Positions 49,475-59,080 of a DNA stretch of 64,000 nt are shown here, in pieces (the first letter of the stretch is position 1; every line of letters starts with the position of its first letter). Under the pieces are notes generated by a model. It saw only the letters and a program-made list of their open reading frames with translations, was not told the origin of the DNA and made no database searches. A program made the translations under genes and the position numbers. The DNA comes from CBDDFS01 sp965227255 (GTDB taxonomy: Bacteria; Bacteroidota; Bacteroidia; Flavobacteriales_E; Vicingaceae): contig CBDDFS010000002.1 of NCBI GenBank assembly GCA_965227255.1, forward strand, positions 1,054,001-1,118,000. Reading direction: 5' to 3'.

Positions 49475-50744
49475 TGCGAGGCAAATCCTTGATAGTAGGG
49501 GGAATCCAACGGTTGAAGTTGATGTAATAACGAATGCGGGAGTTTTAGGAAGAGCAGCTGTTCCCTCAGGTGCTTCCACAGGAATACATGAAGCTGTTGA
49601 GCTGAGAGATAATGATCCGTCTCAATACCTTGGTAAAGGTGTTTTGAAGGCAGTCCAGAATGTGAACGGCACAATCAATGAAGAATTGAAAGGTGCTTAC
49701 ATGCTTGAGCAAGGTGCCATAGACCGACTTCTTATCGAGCTGGATGGATCTGAGAACAAATCGAATCTTGGTGCTAATGCAATTTTAGGTGTCTCACTTG
49801 CGGTAGCTAAAGCAGCCGCCGAAGAGTTGAGAATGCCATTATTCAAATACGTAGGCGGCATGAATTCAAATCTCATGCCAATTCCTATGATGAATATCCT
49901 TAATGGTGGTTCTCATGCCGATAACAAGATCGACTTTCAGGAATTCATGATCATGCCATTGAAAACTGACACTTTCAGTGATGCCTTAAGAATGGGTACA
50001 GAGGTATTCCATCACTTGAAAGCGACCTTGAAAGATGCCGGCTATGCCACAAACGTAGGAGATGAAGGAGGATTCGCTCCAAACATTCAGTCGAATGAAG
50101 AGGCCATTGAAACAGTGATAAAAGCCATTGAAAAAGCTGGTTACAGACCAGGTGAGGACATGTCTATTGCTCTTGACGCAGCTTCTTCTGAATTCTATGA
50201 TGATGAGAAAAAAGTATACCGTTTCCATAAGTCTGATGGAAGGGAATTGTCATCAGATGACATGGCATCGTACTGGAAAGAATGGACTGACAAATACCCA
50301 ATTATTTCCATTGAAGATGGAATGGCAGAAGACGATTGGGACGGATGGTCTAGTCTGACAAAAGCAGTTGGAGAGAAGGTTCAACTTGTGGGTGACGACC
50401 TCTTTGTAACGAACACAAAAAGGCTTAAAAGAGGTATTGATGAAGATATTGCCAATTCTATACTTATCAAGGTGAATCAGATTGGCACATTAACAGAAAC
50501 CATCCAGGCAATAGATCTTGCCAAGGATAATCAATACACCTCTGTTATGAGCCACAGATCGGGTGAAACTGAAGATTCTACCATTGCAGATCTGGCTGTT
50601 GGATTGAGAACGGGTCAGATCAAAACAGGATCGGCTTCCAGATCCGATAGAATGGCCAAGTATAATCAGTTATTAAGAATCGAAGAAATGTTGGGAAGTG
50701 CTGCCGAATATCCGGGCAGAAATTTTAAATTCAAGAGGTCGTGA
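49452..50744 (+). CDS. eno: Enolase
   Basis: 430 residues. ARQILDSRGNPTVEVDV at the N-terminus, SGASTGIHEAVELRD, the metal ligands in ALDAASSEFY, SIEDGMAEDDW and QLVGDDLFVTN, and the signature ILIKVNQIGTLTET. SHRSGETEDSTIADLAVG is at the C-terminus. It interconverts 2-phosphoglycerate and phosphoenolpyruvate. Translation is coupled to carA by overlap. Confidence 0.98.
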   Translation: MSFINSISARQILDSRGNPTVEVDVITNAGVLGRAAVPSGASTGIHEAVELRDNDPSQYLGKGVLKAVQNVNGTINEELKGAYMLEQGAIDRLLIELDGSENKSNLGANAILGVSLAVAKAAAEELRMPLFKYVGGMNSNLMPIPMMNILNGGSHADNKIDFQEFMIMPLKTDTFSDALRMGTEVFHHLKATLKDAGYATNVGDEGGFAPNIQSNEEAIETVIKAIEKAGYRPGEDMSIALDAASSEFYDDEKKVYRFHKSDGRELSSDDMASYWKEWTDKYPIISIEDGMAEDDWDGWSSLTKAVGEKVQLVGDDLFVTNTKRLKRGIDEDIANSILIKVNQIGTLTETIQAIDLAKDNQYTSVMSHRSGETEDSTIADLAVGLRTGQIKTGSASRSDRMAKYNQLLRIEEMLGSAAEYPGRNFKFKRS

Positions 50745-50748
50745 TCGC

Positions 50749-50779
50749 TTGCTAATTAGTGATTTCATGATTATCTTCG
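50749..50779 (+). promoter_or_regulatory. Candidate promoter of gltA
   Basis: TTG (50749-50751), 20 nt, then TATCTTCG (50772-50779), one mismatch from TAnnTTTG, 40 nt before the gltA ATG. Confidence 0.32.
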
Positions 50780-50819
50780 CAATTCTCTCATTTCTAACAC
50801 CAAATTTTCAAATTCAGGC

Positions 50820-52106
50820 ATGGCAGACGTCGCAGAAATCAAAATAAATGGCAAAACTTACGAACTTCCGATCGTAGAAGGAACGGAAAATGAAGTTGCA
50901 ATTGACATCAGTAAACTAAGAGCTCAAAGTGGTGTGATCACTTTGGATCCGGGTTATAAGAATACTGGTTCAACGAGCAGTGCCATTACATTTCTGGACG
51001 GAGAGAACGGTATCCTCAGATATCGAGGTTATGACATTGAGGACTTGGCTGAAAAATCTAACTTCCTTGAAGTTTCTTACCTGATCATATTTGGGGAGCT
51101 TCCAACCTCTGATCAGCTGGACAGGTTTACAGACCGAATCAGAAGACACACAATGATTCACGAGGATGTGAAGAACATTCTTACCGGCTTCCCTTCAAAT
51201 GCCCATCCTATGGGAGTTTTATCCTCATTGATCTCATCTCTTACTGCATTTTATCCTGAATCACTTGATCCGTATAGATCTATTGAGGCTGTGAATAACA
51301 GCATCATCAGAATGATCGCCAAGATGCCGACGCTTGCAGCTTGGTCGTACAAGAACGAAATTGGACATCCGGTTAATTATCCGGACAACGACCTGGAATA
51401 CTGTGAGAACTTCCTTAAAATGATGTTCAGTGTTCCTACCGAAGAATATGATGTTGACCCTGTTGTTGCAGATGCTCTTGATAAACTATTGATCTTGCAT
51501 GCCGATCATGAGCAAAACTGTTCAACATCTACAGTTAGAATTGTGGGTTCCAGTCAAGCCAGTTTGTATGCTTCAATTTCTGCCGGTGTTAATGCCCTAT
51601 GGGGACCATTACACGGAGGTGCGAATCAAGCTGTGATAGAAATGCTTGAGAATATCAAGCACGATGGCGGGGATACGGATAAATACATCCTAAAAGCTAA
51701 GGATAAAGATGATCCATTCAGATTGATGGGATTCGGACACAGGGTTTATAAAAACTTCGACCCTAGGGCGAGAATCATCAAAAAGGCCGCAGATGATGTA
51801 TTGAGCAAAATGGGCATCAATGATCCCGTGCTTGACATTGCAAAACGTCTTGAAGATGCTGCCCTGAACGATGACTACTTCATCGAAAAGAAACTTTATC
51901 CGAATGTTGATTTCTATTCAGGAATCATTTATCGAGCTATTGGAATTCCAACTCAGATGTTCACCGTAATGTTCGCTCTTGGAAGACTTCCGGGATGGAT
52001 TGCACAGTGGAAGGAGATGAGAGAAAATAAGGAGCCAATTGGTCGTCCAAGACAAGTCTACACCGGATACAACAGAAGAGACTACGTTGACGTGAAGAAG
52101 AGGTAA
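50820..52106 (+). CDS. gltA: Citrate synthase (type II)
   Basis: 428 residues. The N-terminal beta-domain of hexameric type II enzymes (KINGKTYELPIVEG) is followed by GENGILRYRGYDIEDLAEKS. The catalytic residues are in HADHEQNCSTST (His), GFGHRVYKNFDPRA (His) and the later Asp in YPNVDFYSG. It condenses acetyl-CoA and oxaloacetate. Its own promoter is likely, because 75 nt separate it from eno. Confidence 0.97.
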   Translation: MADVAEIKINGKTYELPIVEGTENEVAIDISKLRAQSGVITLDPGYKNTGSTSSAITFLDGENGILRYRGYDIEDLAEKSNFLEVSYLIIFGELPTSDQLDRFTDRIRRHTMIHEDVKNILTGFPSNAHPMGVLSSLISSLTAFYPESLDPYRSIEAVNNSIIRMIAKMPTLAAWSYKNEIGHPVNYPDNDLEYCENFLKMMFSVPTEEYDVDPVVADALDKLLILHADHEQNCSTSTVRIVGSSQASLYASISAGVNALWGPLHGGANQAVIEMLENIKHDGGDTDKYILKAKDKDDPFRLMGFGHRVYKNFDPRARIIKKAADDVLSKMGINDPVLDIAKRLEDAALNDDYFIEKKLYPNVDFYSGIIYRAIGIPTQMFTVMFALGRLPGWIAQWKEMRENKEPIGRPRQVYTGYNRRDYVDVKKR

Positions 52107-52156
52107 ATTCTTACCTTCTTTTAATTAAGACAACTATTTTCTATAAGTTTTGGCGA

Positions 52157-54097
52157 TCAATAGCAGAATCGCTTGATGATATTATAGGCCTTTTTAATTC
52201 CCATTTCACCGGCTTTGCCAATATCGGCACAACCCTGTTCTCTGTTTTCCTTGTAAAGAGAAACCAAACCTAGATTGAAGAATGGTTCAGCTAATCTGGG
52301 ATTTAGCTCGATGCACTTGTTATAATCCTCAACAGCACCATCCACATCCTTCATTCTCAAACGGAAATTGCCTCGATTGTAGAAGGCAAAACTAAAATCT
52401 GGAGCAAGAGAGATACATTTATCATAGTCTGCCAGTGCAAGTCGATAATTCTCATCTTCCTTGATCCTTTCATCAGGCATTTGACCGTATTCGTCTTCGA
52501 ATGATTCTATAAGCTCAATCAAGTCTACACGAATATTGGCTCTGTTAAAATATGCCAGTGCGAAATCAGGATCAATTTGAATTGCCTTGTTGTAATCTTC
52601 AATAGCCCCGTTGTAATCTTCAATTCGTCCCCTGAATACGGCCCGATTAAAGTAATACTGGACCTGATTCGGGTTTTCTTCGATGTTCTTGTTGAGAACA
52701 GCCAGAAGAGTATGTATGGCATCTGGGTCCAGCTTTGCTTCGTCTTTTTGCATGATGAATTCAGTGTCATTCTCAAAAGACGAATTGTAAATATTCAATG
52801 GGTTGTAGAAATAATTTGTATTTCTTGTCTCATCTCCATACACAAATGAAACGGTAAACTTTGGTTCGATATCAATGTTCACCATTTGATTCTGCAGATA
52901 ATCTTTATTGTAGAAGTCGGCACTGAAATTGGCATCCAACTCAACCAACTTGGCAAATTCAGAGTCAGTGACCGGATTGTTGTAGTTATTTTCTGAAATG
53001 ATCTGCGCCATCTCGAAATCTTCAGTCGCACCTATAATATCACCCATACTCTTTTTAACCAAACTTCGATTGAAGTAAGCATCGGCAAAATCCGGGAAGA
53101 TCTCAATGGCCTTTGTATAGTCCTCCAGGGCACCCCGATAATCATCACGATTGAATTTGAGGCCTGCTCGGTTAAAATAGATCAGGATGTTATTCGGATT
53201 CAGTTCAGCGGCCTTGGCATAATCTGCCATTGCTCCTCGATAGTCTTCCATATTTGACTTGAGTATGGCCCGGTTAAAATAGGTAAGTGCATTGTTTGGA
53301 TCGAGCTCAATTACCGTATTATAGTCTCTCAAGGCAAGGTCGTATAATTCCTGCTCCATATAAAGATTGGCACGGTTGTAATAGGCAAAACTGAATAAGG
53401 TATCGATTTCAAGGGCTTTTTCATAGGACTGCATTGCCAGGGCTGTATCGGTCATTTCTAATTGAACCATACCTATTCTTGTATGGGTTTCAGCGCTCAA
53501 GGTGTTCAGTTTTAAAGCTTTCCGATAATTCTCCAGGGCTTCTTCATATTTTTCCAGTCCGAAGTATGCACCTGCTCTGGTAAGATAAGCCCCTTCAATC
53601 TTGGCGTCTATCTTAATGGCCTGATCACAATCCTCAATGGCGCTGTAGTAATACTTCAAAAGTAGTTTGGCCAGTCCCCTGTTTATATAAGTATGAGCAT
53701 TGTTGGGTTCCTGCTCAATCGCTTTATCGAAATCTTTAAGAGCCTCATGGAATTGCTTTAACTGATCTTTTGTGAGAGCCCTGTAATGATAAGCATCGGG
53801 ATAATAGGGTTTGATTGCAATAGCTCGATTGAAGTCCTGCTGAGCTCCAATAAAATCTTCCAGGTAAAACTTAGCAACTCCTCTCAGAAAATATGCCTCA
53901 TAAAGATCGTCGTGAATGTTGATGATGGTATTGAAGTAATCAATGGCCTGGGCGTAATTCTTATTCATTATTGAAGACCGACCATTCTTCATATAATAAT
54001 CAATCTTCAGCTGAGCAAAACTCAACGAAGGAATAATGAGCAGGATAAAAATGATGATCCTGCCTTTATCTAAAAAATTACGTGGTTCGAATCTCAC
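52157..54097 (-). CDS. Secreted tetratricopeptide-repeat protein
   Basis: 646 residues with a signal peptide (RIIIFILLIIPSLSFAQ) followed by about 14 TPR units of 34 residues (for example AYFNRANLYMEQELYDLALRDY, AYFNRSLVKKSMGD, split here by unit). The repeat array is broken once, at about 375-460, by a non-TPR block (FSADFYNKDYLQNQMVNIDI, GDETRNTNYFYNP), before three to four further units. It is likely a periplasmic or surface protein-interaction scaffold; partner unknown. It lies 5 nt after an aminotransferase gene. Confidence 0.88.
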   Translation of the reverse strand: MRFEPRNFLDKGRIIIFILLIIPSLSFAQLKIDYYMKNGRSSIMNKNYAQAIDYFNTIINIHDDLYEAYFLRGVAKFYLEDFIGAQQDFNRAIAIKPYYPDAYHYRALTKDQLKQFHEALKDFDKAIEQEPNNAHTYINRGLAKLLLKYYYSAIEDCDQAIKIDAKIEGAYLTRAGAYFGLEKYEEALENYRKALKLNTLSAETHTRIGMVQLEMTDTALAMQSYEKALEIDTLFSFAYYNRANLYMEQELYDLALRDYNTVIELDPNNALTYFNRAILKSNMEDYRGAMADYAKAAELNPNNILIYFNRAGLKFNRDDYRGALEDYTKAIEIFPDFADAYFNRSLVKKSMGDIIGATEDFEMAQIISENNYNNPVTDSEFAKLVELDANFSADFYNKDYLQNQMVNIDIEPKFTVSFVYGDETRNTNYFYNPLNIYNSSFENDTEFIMQKDEAKLDPDAIHTLLAVLNKNIEENPNQVQYYFNRAVFRGRIEDYNGAIEDYNKAIQIDPDFALAYFNRANIRVDLIELIESFEDEYGQMPDERIKEDENYRLALADYDKCISLAPDFSFAFYNRGNFRLRMKDVDGAVEDYNKCIELNPRLAEPFFNLGLVSLYKENREQGCADIGKAGEMGIKKAYNIIKRFCY

Positions 54098-54102
54098 AAA
54101 TA

Positions 54103-55305
54103 TCAGACGGATGTTCTTCCCGGATATTGTTCAAGTCCTGCTTCAATGCATTTAACCGCTTCAACAATGGCATCCTTTTCAAGCACATAGGCTATACGAA
54201 CCTCTTTCTTGCCCAAACCAGGAGTAGCATAGAATCCGCTGGCCGGAGCCATCATAACAGTTTTATTTTCACGGGAAAATGATTCCAGCATCCACTGACA
54301 GAATTCATCGCAGTCGTCGATTGGCAATTCTGCAACAGCATAAAAGGCACCTTTTGGTGTTGGACATTTAACGCCCGGAATTCTATTCAAATGTTCAATC
54401 AGGACATTTCTTCTCTCAACATATTCCGACTTAACTTCATCGAAATAAGAGTCTGGCGTATCAAGGGCCGCTTCACCAGCAATTTGAGCCAGTGTTGGCG
54501 GGCTCAATCTTGCCTGTGCAAATTTCAGGGCAGCACTCATAACGTATTTATTCCTGGAAACGATGGCTCCAATTCGGGCACCACACATGCTGTATCTTTT
54601 TGAAACAGAATCAACAAGCACAACATTTCTATCAAGATCATCGAGTTGCATCACTGAAAAATGCTCATTTCCATCGTAACAAAACTCTCTGTAGACTTCA
54701 TCAGAAAAAAGAAAAAGATCGTGTTCCAGAACAATCTCGCGTAGTCGCATTAACTCCTCCTTAGAATATAGACAACCAGTAGGATTACCCGGGTTGCAGA
54801 TCAGGATGGCTTTCGTTCTACCTGAAATTAATTTTTCAAACTCCTCAATGGGAGGAAGGGAAAATCCATCATCGATTTTTGATGTGACAGGCACAATCTT
54901 TACACCCGCTGCTACGGCAAAACCATTGTAATTTGCATAGAATGGTTCAGGAATGATGACCTCGTCGCCTTCATTCAAACATGACATAAATGCGAACAAC
55001 AATGCTTCAGAACCACCAGTAGTGATCATGATCTCATCAACTCCTACATCAATTCCTACTTTTTGATAATATTTTGCCAGACCTTCTCGGTATGTCTGAA
55101 ATCCAGCGGAATGACTGTATTCAAGAACTTTTAGGTCGTTATTTTTCACAGCCTGAAGGGCTACATCCGGACTTTCTATATCGGGTTGGCCAATATTCAG
55201 GAAGAAGACTTTTTTACCGTCTTTTACAGCCTGTTCTGCAAAAGGAACCAGTTTTCTGATGGGTGATTCGGGCATTTCTTTGCCTCGTCTCGACAAATGC
55301 GGCAT
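54103..55305 (-). CDS. Class I/II PLP-dependent aminotransferase
   Basis: 400 residues, fold type I. NIGQPDIESPDVALQAV at the N-terminus, NPGNPTGCLYSKEELMRL, the PLP Lys in DSVSKRYSMCGARIGA and the C-terminal VRIAYVLEKDAI. It resembles aspartate/tyrosine/methionine aminotransferases of subgroup I-alpha or I-gamma; the amino-acid substrate cannot be read from sequence. It is followed by the TPR gene on the same strand. Confidence 0.92.
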   Translation of the reverse strand: MPHLSRRGKEMPESPIRKLVPFAEQAVKDGKKVFFLNIGQPDIESPDVALQAVKNNDLKVLEYSHSAGFQTYREGLAKYYQKVGIDVGVDEIMITTGGSEALLFAFMSCLNEGDEVIIPEPFYANYNGFAVAAGVKIVPVTSKIDDGFSLPPIEEFEKLISGRTKAILICNPGNPTGCLYSKEELMRLREIVLEHDLFLFSDEVYREFCYDGNEHFSVMQLDDLDRNVVLVDSVSKRYSMCGARIGAIVSRNKYVMSAALKFAQARLSPPTLAQIAGEAALDTPDSYFDEVKSEYVERRNVLIEHLNRIPGVKCPTPKGAFYAVAELPIDDCDEFCQWMLESFSRENKTVMMAPASGFYATPGLGKKEVRIAYVLEKDAIVEAVKCIEAGLEQYPGRTSV

Positions 55306-55360
55306 TGGATTAAAATTTTAGAGGCACAAAAGTAACTTTTACCTCAATAAGAAAAAAGGA

Positions 55361-55786
55361 TTAATGGGAGTGTTTGTACTCCTCTTTGGTCTCTTCCGTA
55401 GCTTTCACAACCCCTTTAAATGTGATTGTGGAATTCCCCTGATTCGTGATCAATTCAACCGTACGTTCCTGATAACCTATTTTACCTTTGGTGTGGAATC
55501 CTATATTGATCTCTCCTTTTGTATTTGGGTTGATGGGCTCTTTCGGGAAGGTCACCACCGTGCATGAGCAATTTACTTTGCTTTCATTGATGATGACAGG
55601 CTTCTCACCTTCGTTAACAAATTCGAAAGTGAGATAAATGTCTTTTCCCTCTTCAACCTTCCCAAACTTTTGAGTACTCTTCTGGAATTTGAGAGGGGCC
55701 TTTTGAGAAAAAACAAAGCCTGACGCTGCGAACAGCACCAGGCTAAGAAATATGATTTTTTTAGTCAATTCTATCCTAGTTAGCAA
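55361..55786 (-). CDS. DUF1573 protein (second of a pair)
   Basis: 141 residues with a signal peptide (KKIIFLSLVLFAASGFVFSQ). A single Ig-like domain contains FVNEGEKPVIINESKVNCSC and TVVTFPKEPINPNTKGEINI, the DUF1573 signature with the Cys pair. It ends in a short Lys/Glu/His tail. Overlaps the preceding DUF1573 gene by 11 nt, so the two are co-translated. Function unknown; ASH-like domains of this kind are common in the Bacteroidota periplasm. Confidence 0.88.
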   Translation of the reverse strand: MLTRIELTKKIIFLSLVLFAASGFVFSQKAPLKFQKSTQKFGKVEEGKDIYLTFEFVNEGEKPVIINESKVNCSCTVVTFPKEPINPNTKGEINIGFHTKGKIGYQERTVELITNQGNSTITFKGVVKATEETKEEYKHSH

Positions 55787-56228
55787 CAGGTGCAGCAGAT
55801 GGAATTTCTTTTTCTGGTGAAGTCTGTGGAACGATCACATTTCCTTTAATTCTCAAGACTTTAGTTGGCGTCTTGGCATTTGAAGTGATGGTTACCGACT
55901 TATTAATAGGACCCGACCTGTTCGTGTCATATTTTACCTTGATCGTACCTTTTTCACCCGGCTTGATCGGCTCTTTTGGCCAAGTTGGAACAGTACATCC
56001 ACAACTTCCTCTGGCATTTGAAATGATCAAAGGACTTTTTCCAGTATTGGTAAAAACGAACTCTCGAACTCCATTCGCACCTTTCTCAATCGTACCATAA
56101 TTAATGGTCTCCGTCTCAAAAGAGATCTCAGGTGCATTTGGATTTTCCACAGTTACAGCTTCTGTCTGAGCGTTCAACGAGAACACCGTGGCAGCAGCAA
56201 ATGCGATAGATAATAAGGCTTTTTTCAT
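55776..56228 (-). CDS. DUF1573 protein (first of a pair)
   Basis: 150 residues with a signal peptide ending SLNAQ. The domain reads INYGTIEKGANGVREFVFTN, SNARGSCGCTVPTWPKEPIK, PGEKGTIKVKYDTNRSGPIN. It is followed by a Pro/Ala/Ser tail (TSPEKEIPSAAPVAN). It is clearly paralogous to the next gene, with CGC in place of CSC. A TAnnTTTG box lies 32 nt upstream. Confidence 0.9.
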   Translation of the reverse strand: MKKALLSIAFAAATVFSLNAQTEAVTVENPNAPEISFETETINYGTIEKGANGVREFVFTNTGKSPLIISNARGSCGCTVPTWPKEPIKPGEKGTIKVKYDTNRSGPINKSVTITSNAKTPTKVLRIKGNVIVPQTSPEKEIPSAAPVAN

Positions 56229-56260
56229 AGCAACAATTTGAAGTAATTTCTATTTGCAAA

Positions 56261-56268
56261 CAAATCTA
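56261..56268 (-). promoter_or_regulatory. Candidate -7 element for the DUF1573 pair
   Basis: The minus strand reads TAGATTTG, matching TAnnTTTG, 32 nt before the ATG at 56228. No -33 element at proper spacing. Confidence 0.35.
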
Positions 56269-56358
56269 CTTAAAAACCAAACTGCCTTTCTTGCTTTTAA
56301 CAAAACTTTAACACCACATGCTTGTGTGAATAAATCACATAAATGAGGCTATTATTAA

Positions 56359-56366
56359 TAAATTTG
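56359..56366 (+). promoter_or_regulatory. Candidate -7 element for valS
   Basis: TAAATTTG matches TAnnTTTG, 24 nt before the valS ATG. The upstream TTG is not at the usual distance. Confidence 0.38.
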
Positions 56367-56390
56367 CGGCCTTATATCCCATAAATAACA

Positions 56391-59003
56391 ATGAAAATCG
56401 AAAGCAAGTACGATCCGGCAAAAGTCGAGGAAAAGTGGTATCAGTTCTGGACAGAAAAAGAACTCTTTAAGTCAACGCCAGATGACAGAGAAGCATACAG
56501 TATTGTAATTCCCCCTCCAAATGTCACCGGTGTCTTGCACATGGGACACATGCTCAACAATACCATTCAGGATATTCTTATCAGAAGAGCCAGACTCTTG
56601 GGTAAGAATGCATGTTGGGTGCCGGGTACCGATCATGCATCCATCGCCACAGAGGCAAAAGTGGTTAATCTTCTTGCTGAGCAAGGCATAAATAAAACGG
56701 ATATCGGCCGGGATAAATTTCTCGAACATGCATGGGAATGGAAAGAAAAACACGATGGCATCATTTTTGGCCAGCTAAAGAAACTTGGCGCAAGCTGTGA
56801 CTGGGACAGAGCAAAATTTACCCTGGATCCCGATCTATATGAATCTGTGATCAAGGTTTTCATCGACCTTTACGAAGAAGGGAAGATTTATCGGGGAGCC
56901 CGGATGATCAACTGGGATCCAAAGGCAAAGACAGCCTTGTCGGATGAGGAAGTTATCAGAAAAGAAGTTAATTCGCGACTCTTCTATGTGAAGTATCAGA
57001 TCAAGGATTCTGATAAATACATTATGATCGCGACCACTCGTCCGGAAACCATCTTAGGTGATACGGCCATTTGTATTCACCCGGATGACGAGAGATATAA
57101 AAATCTAGAAGGTAAGACCGTAATTGTTCCTATTGTTAATCGAGAAATTCCAATAATCAAAGATGACTACATCGATATGGAATTCGGAACGGGTGCATTG
57201 AAAGTGACACCTGCTCACGATATCAATGACTATGAGCTTGGCCTGAAACATAATCTTGAAATTGTTGATACACTGAATGAGGATGGAACATTGAGTGAAG
57301 CTGCCGGTCATTATATCGGTCAGGATCGATTTGCCGTTAGGAAGCAGATTGTCAAGGATCTTGAGGAAATGGGGAGGATTGAGAAGATCGAGGATCTCGT
57401 TAATAATGTCGGTTACTCAGAAAGAAATCCGGATACCGTTGTTGAACCGAGGATCTCTACTCAATGGTTCCTTAAAATGGACGAAATTGTAAAGCCTGCA
57501 CTTGCGGCTGTTAAGAATGGTGAGGTAAATATATTCCCATCCAAGTTCATCAAAGTTTACAATAACTGGCTTGAGAATATTAAGGATTGGTGTGTGTCAA
57601 GGCAATTGTGGTGGGGACATAGAATTCCGGCATGGTATGCTCAGGATGGAAGTTTGGTAGTAGCTGCAACAAAGGAAGATGCCATTCAAAAATTCAAGGA
57701 GAAAGGAATTGATGTAAATGAATCCAATATTTCTCAGGATGAGGATGTACTGGATACATGGTTTTCTTCATGGCTATGGCCATTCTCGGTATTTGGGTGG
57801 AATGAAGACGAGGAAAATGAGGATCTGAATTATTACTATCCAACAAATGACCTTGTAACTGGACACGACATTATTTTCTTCTGGGTGGCCAGAATGATCA
57901 TGGCCGGATATCAATTCACAGGCAAACAACCTTTCAAAAACGTTTATTTCACAGGAATGGTGAGAGATAAGCAAGGAAGGAAAATGTCAAAATCTCTTGG
58001 TAATTCACCTGACGCTTTGGATTTGATGGACAGGTTTGGTGCCGACGGTGTGAGGGTTGGAATGATGTTGTCGGCGCCTGCCGGAAATGATCTTCACTTT
58101 GATGAGTCTTTATGTCTTCAGGGAAGAAATTTCGCAAATAAGATCTGGAATGCGTTTCGACTTGTAAACGGCTGGGAAGTTGACAAAGACAAGAAATCAG
58201 ATGTTGCTTCAGAACTGGCTTCAAAATGGTTTGATGCCAAACTGAATGATGCTGTTGCACAGCTGAATCAATTATATGATCAATTCAGAATCTCTGATGC
58301 ACTAATGGTCACGTATAAATTGATCTGGGATGATTTCTGTTCCTGGTATCTCGAGATGATCAAACCCGCTTATGGAGAAGGAATTTCGGAGGAAGTTTAT
58401 AAAATGGCAAATGAGAATTTCAGAAAGATCCTCACCATTGTTCACCCATTCATGCCATTCATTTCTGAAGAGATCTGGCAGCATATAGAAAACAAAGAGG
58501 GTGAAAGTATAGTTTGGGAAACATGGCCTGAAGCAGGAGATATAGACAAGACCTTGCTAAAGGATATTCTAAATAATCAGCAGGTTATTTCATTTGTCAG
58601 ACAGTTTAGAAAGGATAATAATCTTGGCTTCAAAGAAAAACTGGAATTGTCAGGAGGAGATGATAAGAAATGGAAACTGCATTCCAGCATTGTGGAGAAG
58701 ATGGCCAATGTTGATGTATTGCCGAATCAAAATAGAGAGAATTCTGAAGGAAAGTCCATCGTTATCGACAAAGTTGAGTTCTCAATCCCTATGGACATGG
58801 GTATTGACGTAGAGGAAGAGAAGGCCAGAATTGCCAAAGAGGTTGAATACACCAAAGGTTTCCTAAAAAGTGTTGAAGGAAAGCTAAAAAATGAGCGCTT
58901 TGTAGCCAATGCTCCGGAAAAAGTGGTTGAGATGGAAAAGAAGAAGATGAAAGATGCTCAGGAAAAATTGGATTTGCTCGAAAAACAACTTGAATCTCTT
59001 TAA
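56391..59003 (+). CDS. valS: Valyl-tRNA synthetase
   Basis: An 870-residue class I synthetase. The HIGH motif is HMGHML in PPPNVTGVLHMGHML. The editing domain (TTRPETILGDTAICIHP) lies at about 215-330, and KMSKS is in GRKMSKSLGNSPDALDL. The anticodon-binding domain and the C-terminal coiled-coil arm of ValS (EEEKARIAKEVEYTKGFLKS) are complete. It stands alone, divergent from the DUF1573 pair. Confidence 0.97.
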   Translation: MKIESKYDPAKVEEKWYQFWTEKELFKSTPDDREAYSIVIPPPNVTGVLHMGHMLNNTIQDILIRRARLLGKNACWVPGTDHASIATEAKVVNLLAEQGINKTDIGRDKFLEHAWEWKEKHDGIIFGQLKKLGASCDWDRAKFTLDPDLYESVIKVFIDLYEEGKIYRGARMINWDPKAKTALSDEEVIRKEVNSRLFYVKYQIKDSDKYIMIATTRPETILGDTAICIHPDDERYKNLEGKTVIVPIVNREIPIIKDDYIDMEFGTGALKVTPAHDINDYELGLKHNLEIVDTLNEDGTLSEAAGHYIGQDRFAVRKQIVKDLEEMGRIEKIEDLVNNVGYSERNPDTVVEPRISTQWFLKMDEIVKPALAAVKNGEVNIFPSKFIKVYNNWLENIKDWCVSRQLWWGHRIPAWYAQDGSLVVAATKEDAIQKFKEKGIDVNESNISQDEDVLDTWFSSWLWPFSVFGWNEDEENEDLNYYYPTNDLVTGHDIIFFWVARMIMAGYQFTGKQPFKNVYFTGMVRDKQGRKMSKSLGNSPDALDLMDRFGADGVRVGMMLSAPAGNDLHFDESLCLQGRNFANKIWNAFRLVNGWEVDKDKKSDVASELASKWFDAKLNDAVAQLNQLYDQFRISDALMVTYKLIWDDFCSWYLEMIKPAYGEGISEEVYKMANENFRKILTIVHPFMPFISEEIWQHIENKEGESIVWETWPEAGDIDKTLLKDILNNQQVISFVRQFRKDNNLGFKEKLELSGGDDKKWKLHSSIVEKMANVDVLPNQNRENSEGKSIVIDKVEFSIPMDMGIDVEEEKARIAKEVEYTKGFLKSVEGKLKNERFVANAPEKVVEMEKKKMKDAQEKLDLLEKQLESL

Positions 59004-59080
59004 GAGCTGATGCAAATCAGGACTCTTTAACTTAACCTTTTGTTAATTTATTATTTATTTAAGTTGATTTAATTCGTTGC

